From the NCBI GenBank assembly GCA_965221985.1, contig OZ244928.1:3038001-3102000 (forward strand): DNA of 64,000 nucleotides. The letters run 5' to 3'. Shown in pieces: positions 1 to 8,908 of this stretch (position 1 is its first letter; each line of letters begins with the position of its first letter). The notes beneath the pieces were generated by a model. It did not search any database and was not told the origin of the DNA. It was given only the letters and a program-made list of their open reading frames with translations. Made by a program: the position numbers and the translations under genes. Origin of the DNA: J054 sp965221985 (GTDB taxonomy: Bacteria; Pseudomonadota; Gammaproteobacteria; Steroidobacterales; GCA-2729495).

Positions 1-1
1 C

Positions 2-502
2 TACGTCACTGCCCCGATGGATGCGGCGTACAGCATTATCCTGAAGGAGATGATTCCCGAGTTCGTCGAGTACACGAACCCTCAGGATACGATGGGGATT
101 GTCGTATTGAGCATCGACAAGACGGGCCCCGGCCAGGGCCTGAAAGCCGGGATGTCGATCGCGAAACGTAATCCGATCGCCAAGGTCGTCATCGTTGTGG
201 ATAAGGACATTAATATCTACAACCGACGAGACGTCATGTTTGCAATCGGTTCGAGATGGCAACCACACCCGGCCTCGGAAAAAATCGAAGAAACTTTTGG
301 ACTCATGACGGATCCCAGCCAAGTTAAGTACGCTAAAACCAGCAAGATGGTGATCGACGCGACGCGCCAGCTGCCCGGCGAAGGCGGCAAGGCAGATTTC
401 CCGAAAACGAATCGCTCGCTTCTGATAGAAGGTGCTCCTACGGCCTTTGACAAGGCGCAACAAGCGTTCGGGGAGGCACTGGCCAACTGGAAGCGCGTTT
501 AG
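2..502 (+). CDS. UbiD-family decarboxylase, C-terminal part (5' truncated by window edge)
   Basis: The open frame enters at base 2 and ends at the TAG at 500-502, giving about 166 residues of a C-terminus. It matches the UbiD fold end: a VVIVVDKDINIYNRRDVMFA stretch (the conserved D-x-DIxxxxxVMxA pattern), then SRWQPHP and later KMVIDATRQLP. UbiD enzymes are prenylated-FMN-dependent, reversible decarboxylases of aromatic or unsaturated acids. The substrate cannot be told from this end. The catalytic Glu-Arg-Glu part lies outside the window, so activity cannot be judged. The next gene is a broken reductase on the same strand. Confidence 0.85.
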   Translation, partial: YVTAPMDAAYSIILKEMIPEFVEYTNPQDTMGIVVLSIDKTGPGQGLKAGMSIAKRNPIAKVVIVVDKDINIYNRRDVMFAIGSRWQPHPASEKIEETFGLMTDPSQVKYAKTSKMVIDATRQLPGEGGKADFPKTNRSLLIEGAPTAFDKAQQAFGEALANWKRV

Positions 503-644
503 ACGATGGCTCCGCGTATCGGACTGGAACCGGCGACTCGATACGTTCACAGGAACTCGTCGATGGATGGTGTCGATCGTGGACCAGCAACGTCGAATGA
601 AAGCGCGACAACAATCTACTCCAATAAAATTGGTATAAACGACA

Positions 645-926
645 ATGAACAAAGGCAACAGCAGCACGAAAACGGTCCTGATCGTCGGCGCGACGGGCTA
701 TTACATATAGGCAGCGCAGTTGTCGCAGAAGCAGTACGACAAGATCATGATGTTATTGCAATAAGCAGATCTCCCGCTGAAGAAGGTCAATTTGAGGGCG
801 CGGAAGTCGTCGTGGCCGACGTCACCCAACCCACTTCCATAGCAAAGGCGTTCAATAGAAAGGTCGATGTCGTTATTTCAACCCTGGCTTGTCGCTCGGG
901 CCTGCCACATGACTCGGAAAATCTAT
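645..926 (+). pseudogene. Broken NAD(P)-binding reductase (divinyl-chlorophyllide-reductase/BciA-like SDR), frameshifted and 3' truncated
   Basis: The ATG at 645 opens an N-terminus ending TVLIVGATGYYI, a Rossmann GxTGxxG start, and hits TAG at about 708. The homologous sequence resumes at once in another frame as IGSAVVAEAVRQDHDV, then the VVVADVTQP and DVVISTLACRSGLP stretches. The ISTLAxRxGxP pattern resembles atypical SDRs of the BciA/NAD(P)H-binding type. A small indel near 700-710 therefore breaks the gene. Similarity stops near 905-926, exactly where the tRNA-like element begins, so the 3' part is lost. Function before decay is an inference; it may have been co-transcribed with the UbiD gene. 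Confidence 0.65.
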
Positions 927-1057
927 ATTTGGGTGGTACGGTACACTCACGAAAATTCCTGAACTAACAGGAATTTTTAAAACCTTTTAAATCAAAAGTT
1001 TACAGACGCTCAGCGAAGCTGGGAAGCATGTCGGCTCAAGTCCTCTCCTGGGCACCA
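927..1057 (+). ncRNA. tRNA-like element, copy 1 (decayed class II tRNA-like, ends in CCA)
   Basis: This 131-nt stretch aligns over its length with 17888-18012. Its first seven bases (ATTTGGG) can pair with the CCTGGGC before the terminal ACCA at six of seven positions, counting G-U pairs. A T-loop-like CTCAAGT sits at the expected distance from the 3' end. Internally it has a 10-bp stem around 953-978 (AAAATTCCTG / CAGGAATTTT) and a second hairpin CTCAGC-GAA-GCTGGG near 1009-1023. It is longer than a normal tRNA and the T stem pairs poorly, so it is not a standard working tRNA. It may be a decayed tRNA-Leu-type gene used as an attachment site, or a mobile structured RNA. Confidence 0.45.
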
Positions 1058-1857
1058 TTAAACTGCCGCCCTAAAGGGCGACTGTTTAAAGCTGCCCCGC
1101 TGAAAAATTCCTCCAGGGCGGTAATCATTGCTCTTCTGACAACCACGCTCGGGTTTCCAAAAAAACTGACCACGGAAAACAACACGCGAATTACCCTTTC
1201 CGCAATTTCACTGAATTAGTTTAACTTAGCGTGGCTCAAGTCCTCTCCTGGGCACCATTAAACTGCCGCCCTAAAGGGCGACTGTTTAAAGCTGCCCCGC
1301 TGAAAAATTCCTCCAGGGCGGTAATCATTGCTCTTCTGACAACCACGCTCGGGTTTCCAAAAAAACTGACCACGGAAAACAACACGCGAATTACCCTTTC
1401 CGCAATTTCACTGAATTAGTTTAACTTAGCGTGGCTCAAGTCCTCTCCTGGGCACCATTAAACTGCCGCCCTAAAGGGCGACTGTTTAAAGCTGCCCCGC
1501 TGAAAAATTCCTCCAGGGCGGTAATCATTGCTCTTCTGACAACCACGCTCGGGTTTCCAAAAAAACTGACCACGGAAAACAACACGCGAATTACCCTTTC
1601 CGCAATTTCACTGAATTAGTTTAACTTAGCGTGGCTCAAGTCCTCTCCTGGGCACCATTAAACTGCCGCCCTAAAGGGCGACTGTTTAAAGCTGCCCCGC
1701 TGAAAAATTCCTCCAGGGCGGTAATCATTGCTCTTCTGACAACCACGCTCGGGTTTCCAAAAAAACTGACCACGGAAAACAACACGCGAATTACCCTTTC
1801 CGCAATTTCACTGAATTAGTTTAACTTAGCGTGGCTCAAGTCCTCTCCTGGGCACCA
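1033..1857. repeat. Tandem array: four identical 200-bp units bounded by five copies of a tRNA-like 3' tail
   Basis: The 25-nt tail GGCTCAAGTCC...GGGCACCA starts at 1033, 1233, 1433, 1633 and 1833, an exact 200-bp period. The first four copies are each followed by the same 175 bp; the fifth ends the array at the CCA at 1857. By eye the four units are identical. Each unit holds an imperfect hairpin right after the tail: TTAAAC...CGCCC-TAAA-GGGCG...GTTTAA. The GTG-started 62-codon frame in each unit starts inside the tail and shows no coding character; 200 is not a multiple of three. Direct repeats equal to a tRNA 3' end are what tyrosine-recombinase integration leaves, but no integrase is in the window; unequal crossing-over is the alternative. 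Confidence 0.9.
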
Positions 1858-1971
1858 AGTAAAAACACAGCACTACTATGGTTTGACCTTGGCGTCACAC
1901 GAAGGTGGCAGACCACTGCGAGATAACTATCGCAAACTTTGCATCAGTGAACACACTGTTTCGTAGACATC

Positions 1972-3654
1972 TCACAGCTGCCCATCGCGAATTTTCTGAA
2001 CCGCGGAATCGCAGGCTCGAGCCGTGAGTGCCATGTAGGTCAGTGACGGGTTCTGACAGGCGGAAGATGTCATGCAAGCGCCATCCGTTACGAATACATT
2101 GGGCGCATCATGGCACTGGTTATAACGGTTCAATACAGACTTCGTAGGATCATGGCCCATTCGCGCGGTACCCATCTCGTGTATCGCGGATCCGCCAACG
2201 CCAATTTCGGTCGTTGCGATAATGTTCTTCGCACCTGCAGACTTCAACATCGCTTTGGATTCCCGCGCGATGTCCTTTCGCATTGCGTGCTCGTTTTTTC
2301 CGAACGAAAAACTTGTCTTGAGCAGCGGGATGCCCCACTGATCCGTCTTCTTCTCATCGAGTGTTACGTGATTTTCGTAATAGGGTAGACATTCGCCGAA
2401 ACCGATGAATGCCATGTTCCATGGCCCCGGTCGCGTAAGCGCGGCCTTGAATTCCGCGCCAATACCTCTAAGATTCCGGCCGCGTTTCCAGCCTTGCCGT
2501 CCTGCTCCGCCTTGCAGTGCGTAGCCACGCAGAAAGTCAGCATGCGGTTCGTCAACGTTGCGAAAACGCGGCACGTAGACACCGTTCGGGCGGTGCCCAT
2601 AGTAATAGCGATCGTCGAAACCCGGCATCTGGCCGACCGCGCCAAGACCCGCGGTATGGTCCATTAAATAATGGCCTAGCACCCCGCTGGAGTTGCCGAG
2701 CCCATTGGATGCACCTTCCGACCGTGAGTTCAACAAGACTTGCGTTGATCCCAATGTAGATCCACACAAAAAAACAATTCGACCACGCACCGTGAATCCC
2801 GTCTTAGTTTTTGCATCGATGCAACGAACGGCCGTGACTCGACGCGAGTGTGCATCAAACTTAAGACTTGCAACAATGCAATCCGTTCGGGTGGTCAAGT
2901 TTCCCGTCGCTTCAGCAGCGGGCAGCGTCGAACTCTGGCTACTGAAATACGCCCCGACTGAACAGCCGCGTTCGCATGGACCGCAATAATGGCAAGCACC
3001 TCGGCCATGCAACGGTTCCGTGAGCACAGCGACCCGGCCAATCGTCAGCAGCCGGTCTTCGTAGTGCTGGGCGATGGCATCGCGAACCTCTTTCTCAACA
3101 CAATTGAGCTCCATCGGCGGCAGAAATTTCCCGTCGGGAAGCTGCGGCAATTCTTCGGCCTGTCCACTGACGCCAATGAAGTCTTCGACGTGCTCATACC
3201 AAGGCGCGACATCCTTGTAGCGGATCGGCCAATCGATGCCATGACCGTCGCTCCTGTTTGCGGTGAAGTCGAGGTCGCTCCAGCGATACACTTGCCGTGC
3301 CCACAACAAAGACTTACCACCCAGCTGGTTGCCGCGCACCCAGTAAAATGGGCGGTCTTGTGTTTGCAAGTAGGGCTGTTCGCATTCGTTGGCAAAGAAA
3401 TGCTCCGTGTACTCACTGAATGCCAACTCCTGACTTTGCAATGGGTAATCCGATGCATAGAGTCGGCGGTTGCCAAGCCCCCTGAACTCCATCTCCCACG
3501 GAGCGGTGTGCTCGGTGGGATAATCTTTGCCGTGTTCGACATTGCGCCCGCGCTCAAGCAGGAGAACCTTCAGGCCGGACTCTGTGAGTTCCTTGGCCGC
3601 CCATCCGCCGGTAACACCGGAACCGACAACAATCGCATCGAATTCAATGGTCAT
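1972..3654 (-). CDS. GMC-family FAD-dependent sugar dehydrogenase, large subunit
   Basis: Predicted flavoprotein of 560 residues that oxidises a sugar or sugar derivative and passes electrons to a membrane chain. The FAD-binding GSGVTG sits at residues 11-16. A Cys-rich CHYCGPCERGC segment lies mid-protein, and the C-terminus has the GMC catalytic pair in HEMGTARMG and CQNPSLTYMALTARA, as in membrane-bound gluconate/fructose-type dehydrogenases and bacterial glucoside 3-dehydrogenases. I start at the ATG at 3654, which gives the usual MTIEFDAIVVG beginning and lies 2 bp after the stop of the partner gene. The small Tat subunit is encoded just upstream; no cytochrome c subunit is seen here. 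The substrate is unknown. Confidence 0.85.
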   Translation of the reverse strand: MTIEFDAIVVGSGVTGGWAAKELTESGLKVLLLERGRNVEHGKDYPTEHTAPWEMEFRGLGNRRLYASDYPLQSQELAFSEYTEHFFANECEQPYLQTQDRPFYWVRGNQLGGKSLLWARQVYRWSDLDFTANRSDGHGIDWPIRYKDVAPWYEHVEDFIGVSGQAEELPQLPDGKFLPPMELNCVEKEVRDAIAQHYEDRLLTIGRVAVLTEPLHGRGACHYCGPCERGCSVGAYFSSQSSTLPAAEATGNLTTRTDCIVASLKFDAHSRRVTAVRCIDAKTKTGFTVRGRIVFLCGSTLGSTQVLLNSRSEGASNGLGNSSGVLGHYLMDHTAGLGAVGQMPGFDDRYYYGHRPNGVYVPRFRNVDEPHADFLRGYALQGGAGRQGWKRGRNLRGIGAEFKAALTRPGPWNMAFIGFGECLPYYENHVTLDEKKTDQWGIPLLKTSFSFGKNEHAMRKDIARESKAMLKSAGAKNIIATTEIGVGGSAIHEMGTARMGHDPTKSVLNRYNQCHDAPNVFVTDGACMTSSACQNPSLTYMALTARACDSAVQKIRDGQL

Positions 3655-3656
3655 AC

Positions 3657-4235
3657 TTAACCAAATCCTTGCCGAAACCATGCCTTGCCATCCAATTCGA
3701 ACTCGACACAGCCGTCATAACGGCCCGGAACCGGCAGATAGTTCAATGCCACGGTGGCTCCGACTTCGCTGGTGAAATAACCGACGACCGTGAGTTCCTT
3801 AAACAAGGCGAAAAACGGCAACGCGCGTCCCGGCGGGTAGAATGGGAAGATCATTTTTTTGTCTAGGTCGCGCAGTAATTGGATCTGCTGGTCTAACTCC
3901 AAAGCAACGAAGCTCTGGCCATGTTGCTCCTGGGCATCGGCGTCGAACTGCCGCAGGCCATCGTGAATCAGGCTCGCCTCGGCATCGGTAAGCGAAGCAC
4001 GAACCATATGGTCAATGAAATTCGGTACGCCGGCGGCGACTGCGCCGGGAATATCCGTGTCCGGGATGATGCGATCAGTCATTACCTCTACGAGTTGGAA
4101 CTCCGACCGCGATAGCACGGGCGGGCACGCTTCGTTCGCCGGCCCGGCGGCAAGCACGCTGCGGGCGACAGACGGACTGATTGTCGTGCCCAGGATAGCG
4201 GCGGCGCGCGTGAGCAGTATCCGACGATTTAGCAT
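3657..4235 (-). CDS. Gluconate 2-dehydrogenase subunit 3-like protein (small subunit, Tat-type signal)
   Basis: About 192 residues from the ATG at 4235. The N-terminus reads MLNRRILLTRAAAILG, a twin-arginine leader ending near SVLAAG. The body (FQLVEVMTDRIIPDTDIPGA, IDHMVRASLTDAEASL, LRQFDADAQEQHGQSF, YFTSEVGATVALNYLPVPGR) matches the gluconate 2-dehydrogenase subunit 3 family. Such proteins accompany GMC large subunits and carry them across the inner membrane as a hitch-hiker complex. The gene lies 7 bp after ThuA and 2 bp before the GMC gene, so the three are co-transcribed. An upstream in-frame start would add 23 residues before the Tat signal, which is unlikely. Confidence 0.85.
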   Translation of the reverse strand: MLNRRILLTRAAAILGTTISPSVARSVLAAGPANEACPPVLSRSEFQLVEVMTDRIIPDTDIPGAVAAGVPNFIDHMVRASLTDAEASLIHDGLRQFDADAQEQHGQSFVALELDQQIQLLRDLDKKMIFPFYPPGRALPFFALFKELTVVGYFTSEVGATVALNYLPVPGRYDGCVEFELDGKAWFRQGFG

Positions 4236-4242
4236 GGAGCAA

Positions 4243-5094
4243 TCATTCCACGGCCGGCTCATCGAGCCTGCCGGCCCAGGCGATGGCCCGGCCAACCATT
4301 TCAACGTGCGCCGACTCGGACCACGCCTCGCCGGTGTGTCCTAGTGCACTATAAAAGATACGACCCCGCTGCAGTTCGCGGCTCCAGACGATGGGATGAT
4401 CGTCGCCCATTGCTAGCGATTCGGGAGCGTAGCTTGATTCATCAAGGCGCGCGAGAACTTTGACGCGCCCACGAGGGCTTTCAGCGAAGCTGTACCATTC
4501 GTCCGATCGGCTCCAACGTGCTGGCAGGTGTTGCATCGTGGGGTGGTCCGGCTCCTCGACAATGATCTCCGCCTGTTGAATGTGAGAGCGGCGTGGATGC
4601 CCCGTAAACTCGGCGCCAATAACTTCGTTTACGTACCAGGGCCACGACTCATGCGAAGCATCACCGGCGGCATGCAAGCCAACGAACCCTCCGCCAGACT
4701 CGATGAAATGTCGCAGTGCCGCGCGCTGATCGTCTAGCAGGATACGCCCGGATGCATTACTCCAGATCACGACATCAAACTGTTCGAGATTTTCGGGCGA
4801 AAAAACCGCACCGTTCTCAGTGACGAAAATCGACCATGCCGAAGCTGCGGCAAGATCGCGGAATGCGGTTTCGGCAGCCGGTATCGCTTCATGGTGCCGG
4901 AAACCATTGGTTTTAGAAAACACCAGAATGGCCGGCCGGGCGAGTTCTCGAGGCAGATTCGGTGCGACATTGTCCATGCGACCGGGTAGAAACATTTGTA
5001 GTTGTTGATGATACCCAATACGAAAGAAAAGCCAGCCGCTAAAAACTAGGACTGCAATGACAAAAATGCCGGCAACGCGAAGTACGATAGACAT
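4243..5094 (-). CDS. ThuA-domain protein with N-terminal membrane anchor
   Basis: 283 residues. Residues 7-26 form one hydrophobic segment, so the protein is probably anchored and faces the periplasm. The rest is a ThuA/glutamine-amidotransferase-like fold: ILVFSKTNGFRHHEAIPA, FDVVIWSNASGRIL, GGGFVGLHAAGDASH and the closing GRIFYSALGHTGEAW. ThuA proteins act on 3-keto-disaccharides or serve as sugar-related hydrolases; the exact reaction here is not shown. It lies between the TonB receptor (11 bp upstream) and the dehydrogenase subunits, which supports a role in handling an oxidised glycoside. A plain ThuA-like domain of other function is possible. Confidence 0.8.
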   Translation of the reverse strand: MSIVLRVAGIFVIAVLVFSGWLFFRIGYHQQLQMFLPGRMDNVAPNLPRELARPAILVFSKTNGFRHHEAIPAAETAFRDLAAASAWSIFVTENGAVFSPENLEQFDVVIWSNASGRILLDDQRAALRHFIESGGGFVGLHAAGDASHESWPWYVNEVIGAEFTGHPRRSHIQQAEIIVEEPDHPTMQHLPARWSRSDEWYSFAESPRGRVKVLARLDESSYAPESLAMGDDHPIVWSRELQRGRIFYSALGHTGEAWSESAHVEMVGRAIAWAGRLDEPAVE

Positions 5095-5105
5095 TCGAAT
5101 TCTAA

Positions 5106-7496
5106 TTAGAAAAACACGCGTACTCTGACGCCCAGAGTGCGCTGCTGCGCAGGATAAATCACGTTCAGTGCCTGAAAATCGTCCGCGAAATTGACAAAGC
5201 TAACGCCCGATTCGGGTGTGTCGTCGTCAAATGCATTTTCAACATACCAGTACGCTTCGACACGCGGATGACGAATACCGAGCATGAAATCGACGGTGTG
5301 TTTGTCATCAAACTTTGCGAAATTCTGAGTGTCGAGAAAGCGCTTCGAGCGATATGAATAGCTGAAGCGTGCGATAGCATTGACATCTGCACCGAACGGA
5401 TAGACATATTCGGCAGACGCGTTTAGCGCATGCTTGGGTACGTTGATCAGCTTCTTCCCTGCCACATCGAAATCCGGGTCAGCAGCCACCGGTATCGAGC
5501 CAAACCGCCCCGTCGACGGATCGATATCAAAAAAGGATGCACCACCCTTGGCGCTTTCGTAGAAATAGTCAACATATTCACCATCGGTGTAGGCATAGCT
5601 CAGGGTCAGCGTCAACTCATCGGCCAGCGTCGCAATCATTTCGAGTTCCAAGCCGTCAATTTCTGCCTTGCCAACATTGTCGGTGTAAGTCTGCGGAGGA
5701 AACCCTTCCACCGCGGCAACCTGTTTGTCGCGATTGTCGATGTGAAAGAGCGCGGCATTGACGACCAATGCGCGCTCAAACCAAGTTGTCTTTGCGCCCA
5801 GCTCGTAAGTCCACATGGTTTCCTTGTCGAAACGCTTCGAATCGTCAGTCAAAGCCGTTTGGGCCGTGAAGCCCCCAGGCTTCGAACCTTTTGCTGCGCT
5901 GACGTAGACTAAAGCATCATCAGTTGCCGCGAATTCAACCGACAACCGTGGATCGAAACTATCAAAGCTGTTGGATTCCCGAAAAAATGGCGGGTTTTCC
6001 AGTACCTGTGGATCACACTGGAAGCAGATGGCCTCGGCAAAGAATGTCACGTCCTCTTCCTGGTATCGCGCAGACGCTGACAGCGTCCAGGCGTCGAAAA
6101 AATCGATATCGACGGCGCCGTACACGCCCCAACTTTCGATATTGCGCGTTCTTAACCCTGGCCAGGTCGCTTCCTTGCCGGCCGGCAGACTATCGGCGGG
6201 CCGCTCGAACTTTGGGTCATAGCGCACGTAGGCCAGGCGGTCCCAATCCTCTTCGAAATACTCGCCGCCAAACATCCAGATCACACGGTCTCCGATCTGA
6301 CCCACGAGTCGCAAATCCTGGAACAGCGTATTCCGGTCGGTGACCGTATCAGTATGCGCACCGGCGCTGACATCAGGCGAAAATGAGAACGCCGCCGTTC
6401 CCGTGACCGGAATGCCGTCCGGCTGCTGGTCAAGATCGAAGTCGTCAGTTTCATCATAGTCGCCGTATGAGCTGACCGAAACTAAACTGCCGAATGGAAG
6501 CGACCAGTCGAACGTCCAGGTGAAACGCTTCTGCTCATTCTGTATTCCGAAGAAATGATCGTCGGACAATCGGATGTCACTCGGCCCAATATCCGGAACC
6601 GTACCAAGGTAGATCTGCGTAAAGTCGGAGTTTGGGCGCCTCTCGCATAAACCGAAATCCGTGGTCACGACCGTCGCAAACTCATCGACAGAGGCACAGG
6701 CATTATTCGCGATACCCGCGACCGCCGATTGTCCGCCTTCCTGATCCACATAATCGAAACGAAAGTTTGTTTCAAAGGATTCACTGGGTATCCAGGTAAG
6801 TGCCACGGCAAAAGAGTTCGTGTCATTGTCGCCCAGCCGAACTCCATTCTCGGCGTTCACATACTGGCCGTCTGTTTCAGAATGCCCGACCCCGATGCGA
6901 CCAAGCAATTTTTCGCCGATCAGCGGTCCGCTCACATTCGCTTTCAGGATTCGCGTGCCATATTCATCGAATTCACCCGACACAAAACCGTCGAATTCGT
7001 TACTTGGTTTTTTCGTGATGTAGCTAATCGCGCCTGCAAATGCGTTGCGGCCGTACAGTGCGCTTTGCGGGCCGCGAACAACCTCGATGCGTTCGAGTTC
7101 GAACAAGTCGACGTTCAATGCCGTGCCGCCACCCGTGCCAACGCCCGAATCACTGGTAATGTCCACCCCGTCGACGAGAATCGCAACCGTCGAGCGACCC
7201 CGCACCGGGCTCAGCCCACGAATGTCAGGACGACGGTCCGCGCCCCCAATACCTTTGGTAAACGTCAATCCCGGCGTGACCTTGACCAGGTCCTCGGTCC
7301 GACTAATACCCATCTGCTCGATGAAGTCCTCGGATAGGGCCGTGATCGCGACCGGAACGGACTGCAGATCCTCGCTGCGTTTGCGTGCAGTGACGACAAT
7401 TTCCTCCGTTGGGCCCGCCGCATTCAGGGACATAGCGAATGCAAGCTGGGACACGAAAATTAAAAAATAGATTATATTTTTTAATAACTTAGACAT
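5106..7496 (-). CDS. TonB-dependent outer-membrane receptor (probable glycan/glycoside uptake)
   Basis: 796 residues with a signal peptide (about 1-26), a TonB box EEIVVTARKR at 31-40, a plug domain (VTPGLTFTKGIGG, VRGPQSALYGRNAFAGAISY) and a long beta-barrel ending in RVRVFF with the terminal Phe typical of outer-membrane proteins. It heads the operon TonB receptor-ThuA-small subunit-GMC dehydrogenase and is divergent from a LacI regulator. That layout is typical of sugar-specific receptors of the CirA/IroN-type class in marine gammaproteobacteria. The ligand is inferred to be a carbohydrate or glycoside, not a siderophore, from context only. Confidence 0.9.
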   Translation of the reverse strand: MSKLLKNIIYFLIFVSQLAFAMSLNAAGPTEEIVVTARKRSEDLQSVPVAITALSEDFIEQMGISRTEDLVKVTPGLTFTKGIGGADRRPDIRGLSPVRGRSTVAILVDGVDITSDSGVGTGGGTALNVDLFELERIEVVRGPQSALYGRNAFAGAISYITKKPSNEFDGFVSGEFDEYGTRILKANVSGPLIGEKLLGRIGVGHSETDGQYVNAENGVRLGDNDTNSFAVALTWIPSESFETNFRFDYVDQEGGQSAVAGIANNACASVDEFATVVTTDFGLCERRPNSDFTQIYLGTVPDIGPSDIRLSDDHFFGIQNEQKRFTWTFDWSLPFGSLVSVSSYGDYDETDDFDLDQQPDGIPVTGTAAFSFSPDVSAGAHTDTVTDRNTLFQDLRLVGQIGDRVIWMFGGEYFEEDWDRLAYVRYDPKFERPADSLPAGKEATWPGLRTRNIESWGVYGAVDIDFFDAWTLSASARYQEEDVTFFAEAICFQCDPQVLENPPFFRESNSFDSFDPRLSVEFAATDDALVYVSAAKGSKPGGFTAQTALTDDSKRFDKETMWTYELGAKTTWFERALVVNAALFHIDNRDKQVAAVEGFPPQTYTDNVGKAEIDGLELEMIATLADELTLTLSYAYTDGEYVDYFYESAKGGASFFDIDPSTGRFGSIPVAADPDFDVAGKKLINVPKHALNASAEYVYPFGADVNAIARFSYSYRSKRFLDTQNFAKFDDKHTVDFMLGIRHPRVEAYWYVENAFDDDTPESGVSFVNFADDFQALNVIYPAQQRTLGVRVRVFF

Positions 7497-7527
7497 CTTT
7501 CGTGATACGATAGAGTGATAATGAAAT

Positions 7528-7542
7528 CGGTTACAGTAATCG
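7528..7542. promoter_or_regulatory. Candidate LacI-type operator
   Basis: CGGTTACAGTAATCG is an imperfect inverted repeat (CGGTTA / TAATCG, one mismatch) in the 103-bp gap between the divergent TonB receptor and LacI genes. LacI-family operators are short AT-centred palindromes carrying paired CG steps, so the position and form fit a site controlling both genes. The assignment is by eye. Confidence 0.45.
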
Positions 7543-7599
7543 TTTGCATTATTATGCTCCGATTAGGTGATTTTTGAAATACTCGTTTGGCGCCTCGCT

Positions 7600-8607
7600 A
7601 TGAACAATAAAGACAATGAATCACATGTGCTGCGCATGAAGGACATCGCGATGCTTGTCGGTGTCTCGACCGCCACGGTGTCGCGAGCGCTAAAATCACC
7701 GAATTTGGTAGCGCCTACGACACGCGCCAAAATCCAAGCAATCGTGCAGAAAACAGGCTATGCGCCGCTTCAAGCGGCGCGCAGCCTGAGAACTTCGCGC
7801 AACTTCGCCCTTTTGATCGCGATCCCGACCATCGAGAGCGCCTATTACACGACCTGCGTGAACGGTGCACAGAACTTCGCGCAGCAGGCTGGATATTCTG
7901 TGCTGCTATCTGACATGCAGGTCAGTCGGTCATCGGCGACAACGATACTGAATTCTCACCAAGTAGACGGTGTGATCGGATTTTCCGATATCATGCCTAA
8001 GATCAACACCGATCGCCCGCGCGTAGCCATTGGCCCTGCAATGCCTAAGTCAGCTTGCCCGAGCGTCGGCATAGATGATCAAGCTGCCATGCGCAAGGCA
8101 ACGGAATTTCTAATTGCCCACGGACATCGAAGGATCGCCTTTATCGGTGGGCCATCGCAGTCGAAAGTTGCAGACAAGCGATTGGAAGGCTACAGAATCG
8201 CGTTAGAGGCCGCTGACGTTGAATATCAAAAAAACCTGGTCGCAAGTACTTACTTCGGCATGGAGCATGGCGGTCGTGCCGTTAACGAGATTCTTGCTCA
8301 AAACGATCGGCCGACGGCACTAGTGTGCACGACTGACGAACAAGCGATCGGCGCGTTGCACGCCATTACTTATGAGCAAGGACTATGCGTTCCGGATGAT
8401 ATCTCGGTGATCGGATTCGATGATCACCCAGTTGCGAGATTCCTAACTCCTACGCTCACAACCGTCCGGCAATCCGCATACACCACAGGCCAAAAAGCTG
8501 CTGAAATGCTAATTTCACAGATCAACGGAGAAGAGCTGCCATGTCGCCGCGTTACTTTACCGACAAACCTGGTCATAAGAGATTCAGTTAAACACATTGC
8601 TGGCTAA
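7600..8607 (+). CDS. LacI-family transcriptional regulator
   Basis: 335 residues from the ATG at 7600. The N-terminal helix-turn-helix reads MKDIAMLVGVSTATVSRAL, followed by the hinge-like QAARSLRTSRN and a periplasmic-binding-protein-like sensor domain (FATGH-type pattern here as IAHGHRRIAFIGG, DDISVIGFDDHPVARFLTPTLTTV). Longer starts would only add residues before the HTH. It is divergent from the TonB-ThuA-dehydrogenase operon and is the likely ligand-responsive repressor of that operon. The inducer is presumably a sugar from the same pathway (inference). Confidence 0.92.
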   Translation: MNNKDNESHVLRMKDIAMLVGVSTATVSRALKSPNLVAPTTRAKIQAIVQKTGYAPLQAARSLRTSRNFALLIAIPTIESAYYTTCVNGAQNFAQQAGYSVLLSDMQVSRSSATTILNSHQVDGVIGFSDIMPKINTDRPRVAIGPAMPKSACPSVGIDDQAAMRKATEFLIAHGHRRIAFIGGPSQSKVADKRLEGYRIALEAADVEYQKNLVASTYFGMEHGGRAVNEILAQNDRPTALVCTTDEQAIGALHAITYEQGLCVPDDISVIGFDDHPVARFLTPTLTTVRQSAYTTGQKAAEMLISQINGEELPCRRVTLPTNLVIRDSVKHIAG

Positions 8608-8908
8608 CTCGACGTCGCAATTTTCCTGTCCCTCGGCAATCGTAGCTATCCCTCCAAGTGCAAACAACAATGCGCATTGCTTGCGATGTACCTCCGTCGT
8701 CGCCAGAAAAGATCATTCGTGACATCAAGTCAAGACTCGCAAGTGCTACGGCGCGGATTAGAAAATAGGCATTGTGCTGGATGGATTGTGTGGTGAGGAT
8801 CGTGTTGCCAAGTAGCAGTCGTGTGAAGGGTTTCAGGCAGTACCTAGAGATTTACCAAAGTAGAGATCGCAGCTACTCAGGATCCGCTTGAAAAATTACG
8901 ATTACAAA
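8608..8908. other. Intergenic stretch, no clear gene
   Basis: Between the convergent LacI and MFS genes. I see no strong terminator hairpin. A 32-codon frame at 8670-8768 (+) ends in IIRDIKSRLASATARIRK and could be the tail of a lost gene, but it is too short to assign. Confidence 0.4.

Noticed and set aside
1231..1819. Repeated 62-codon open frames in the 200-bp units
   Set aside because: They start with GTG inside the tRNA-like tail, have no ribosome site, and run across the hairpin; the period is not a multiple of three. They follow from the repeat, not from a gene.
1033..1857. CRISPR array or integron cassette array
   Set aside because: There are no variable spacers, units are identical, and the hairpins lack the GTTRRRY/RYYYAAC core sites of attC.
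2989..3660. 223-codon plus-strand frame opposite the GMC dehydrogenase
   Set aside because: The minus-strand product has full family motifs; the antisense product has none.
8670..8768. Small 32-residue protein
   Set aside because: Protein-like ending but too short, no clear ribosome site and no known family; noted only as a possible remnant.
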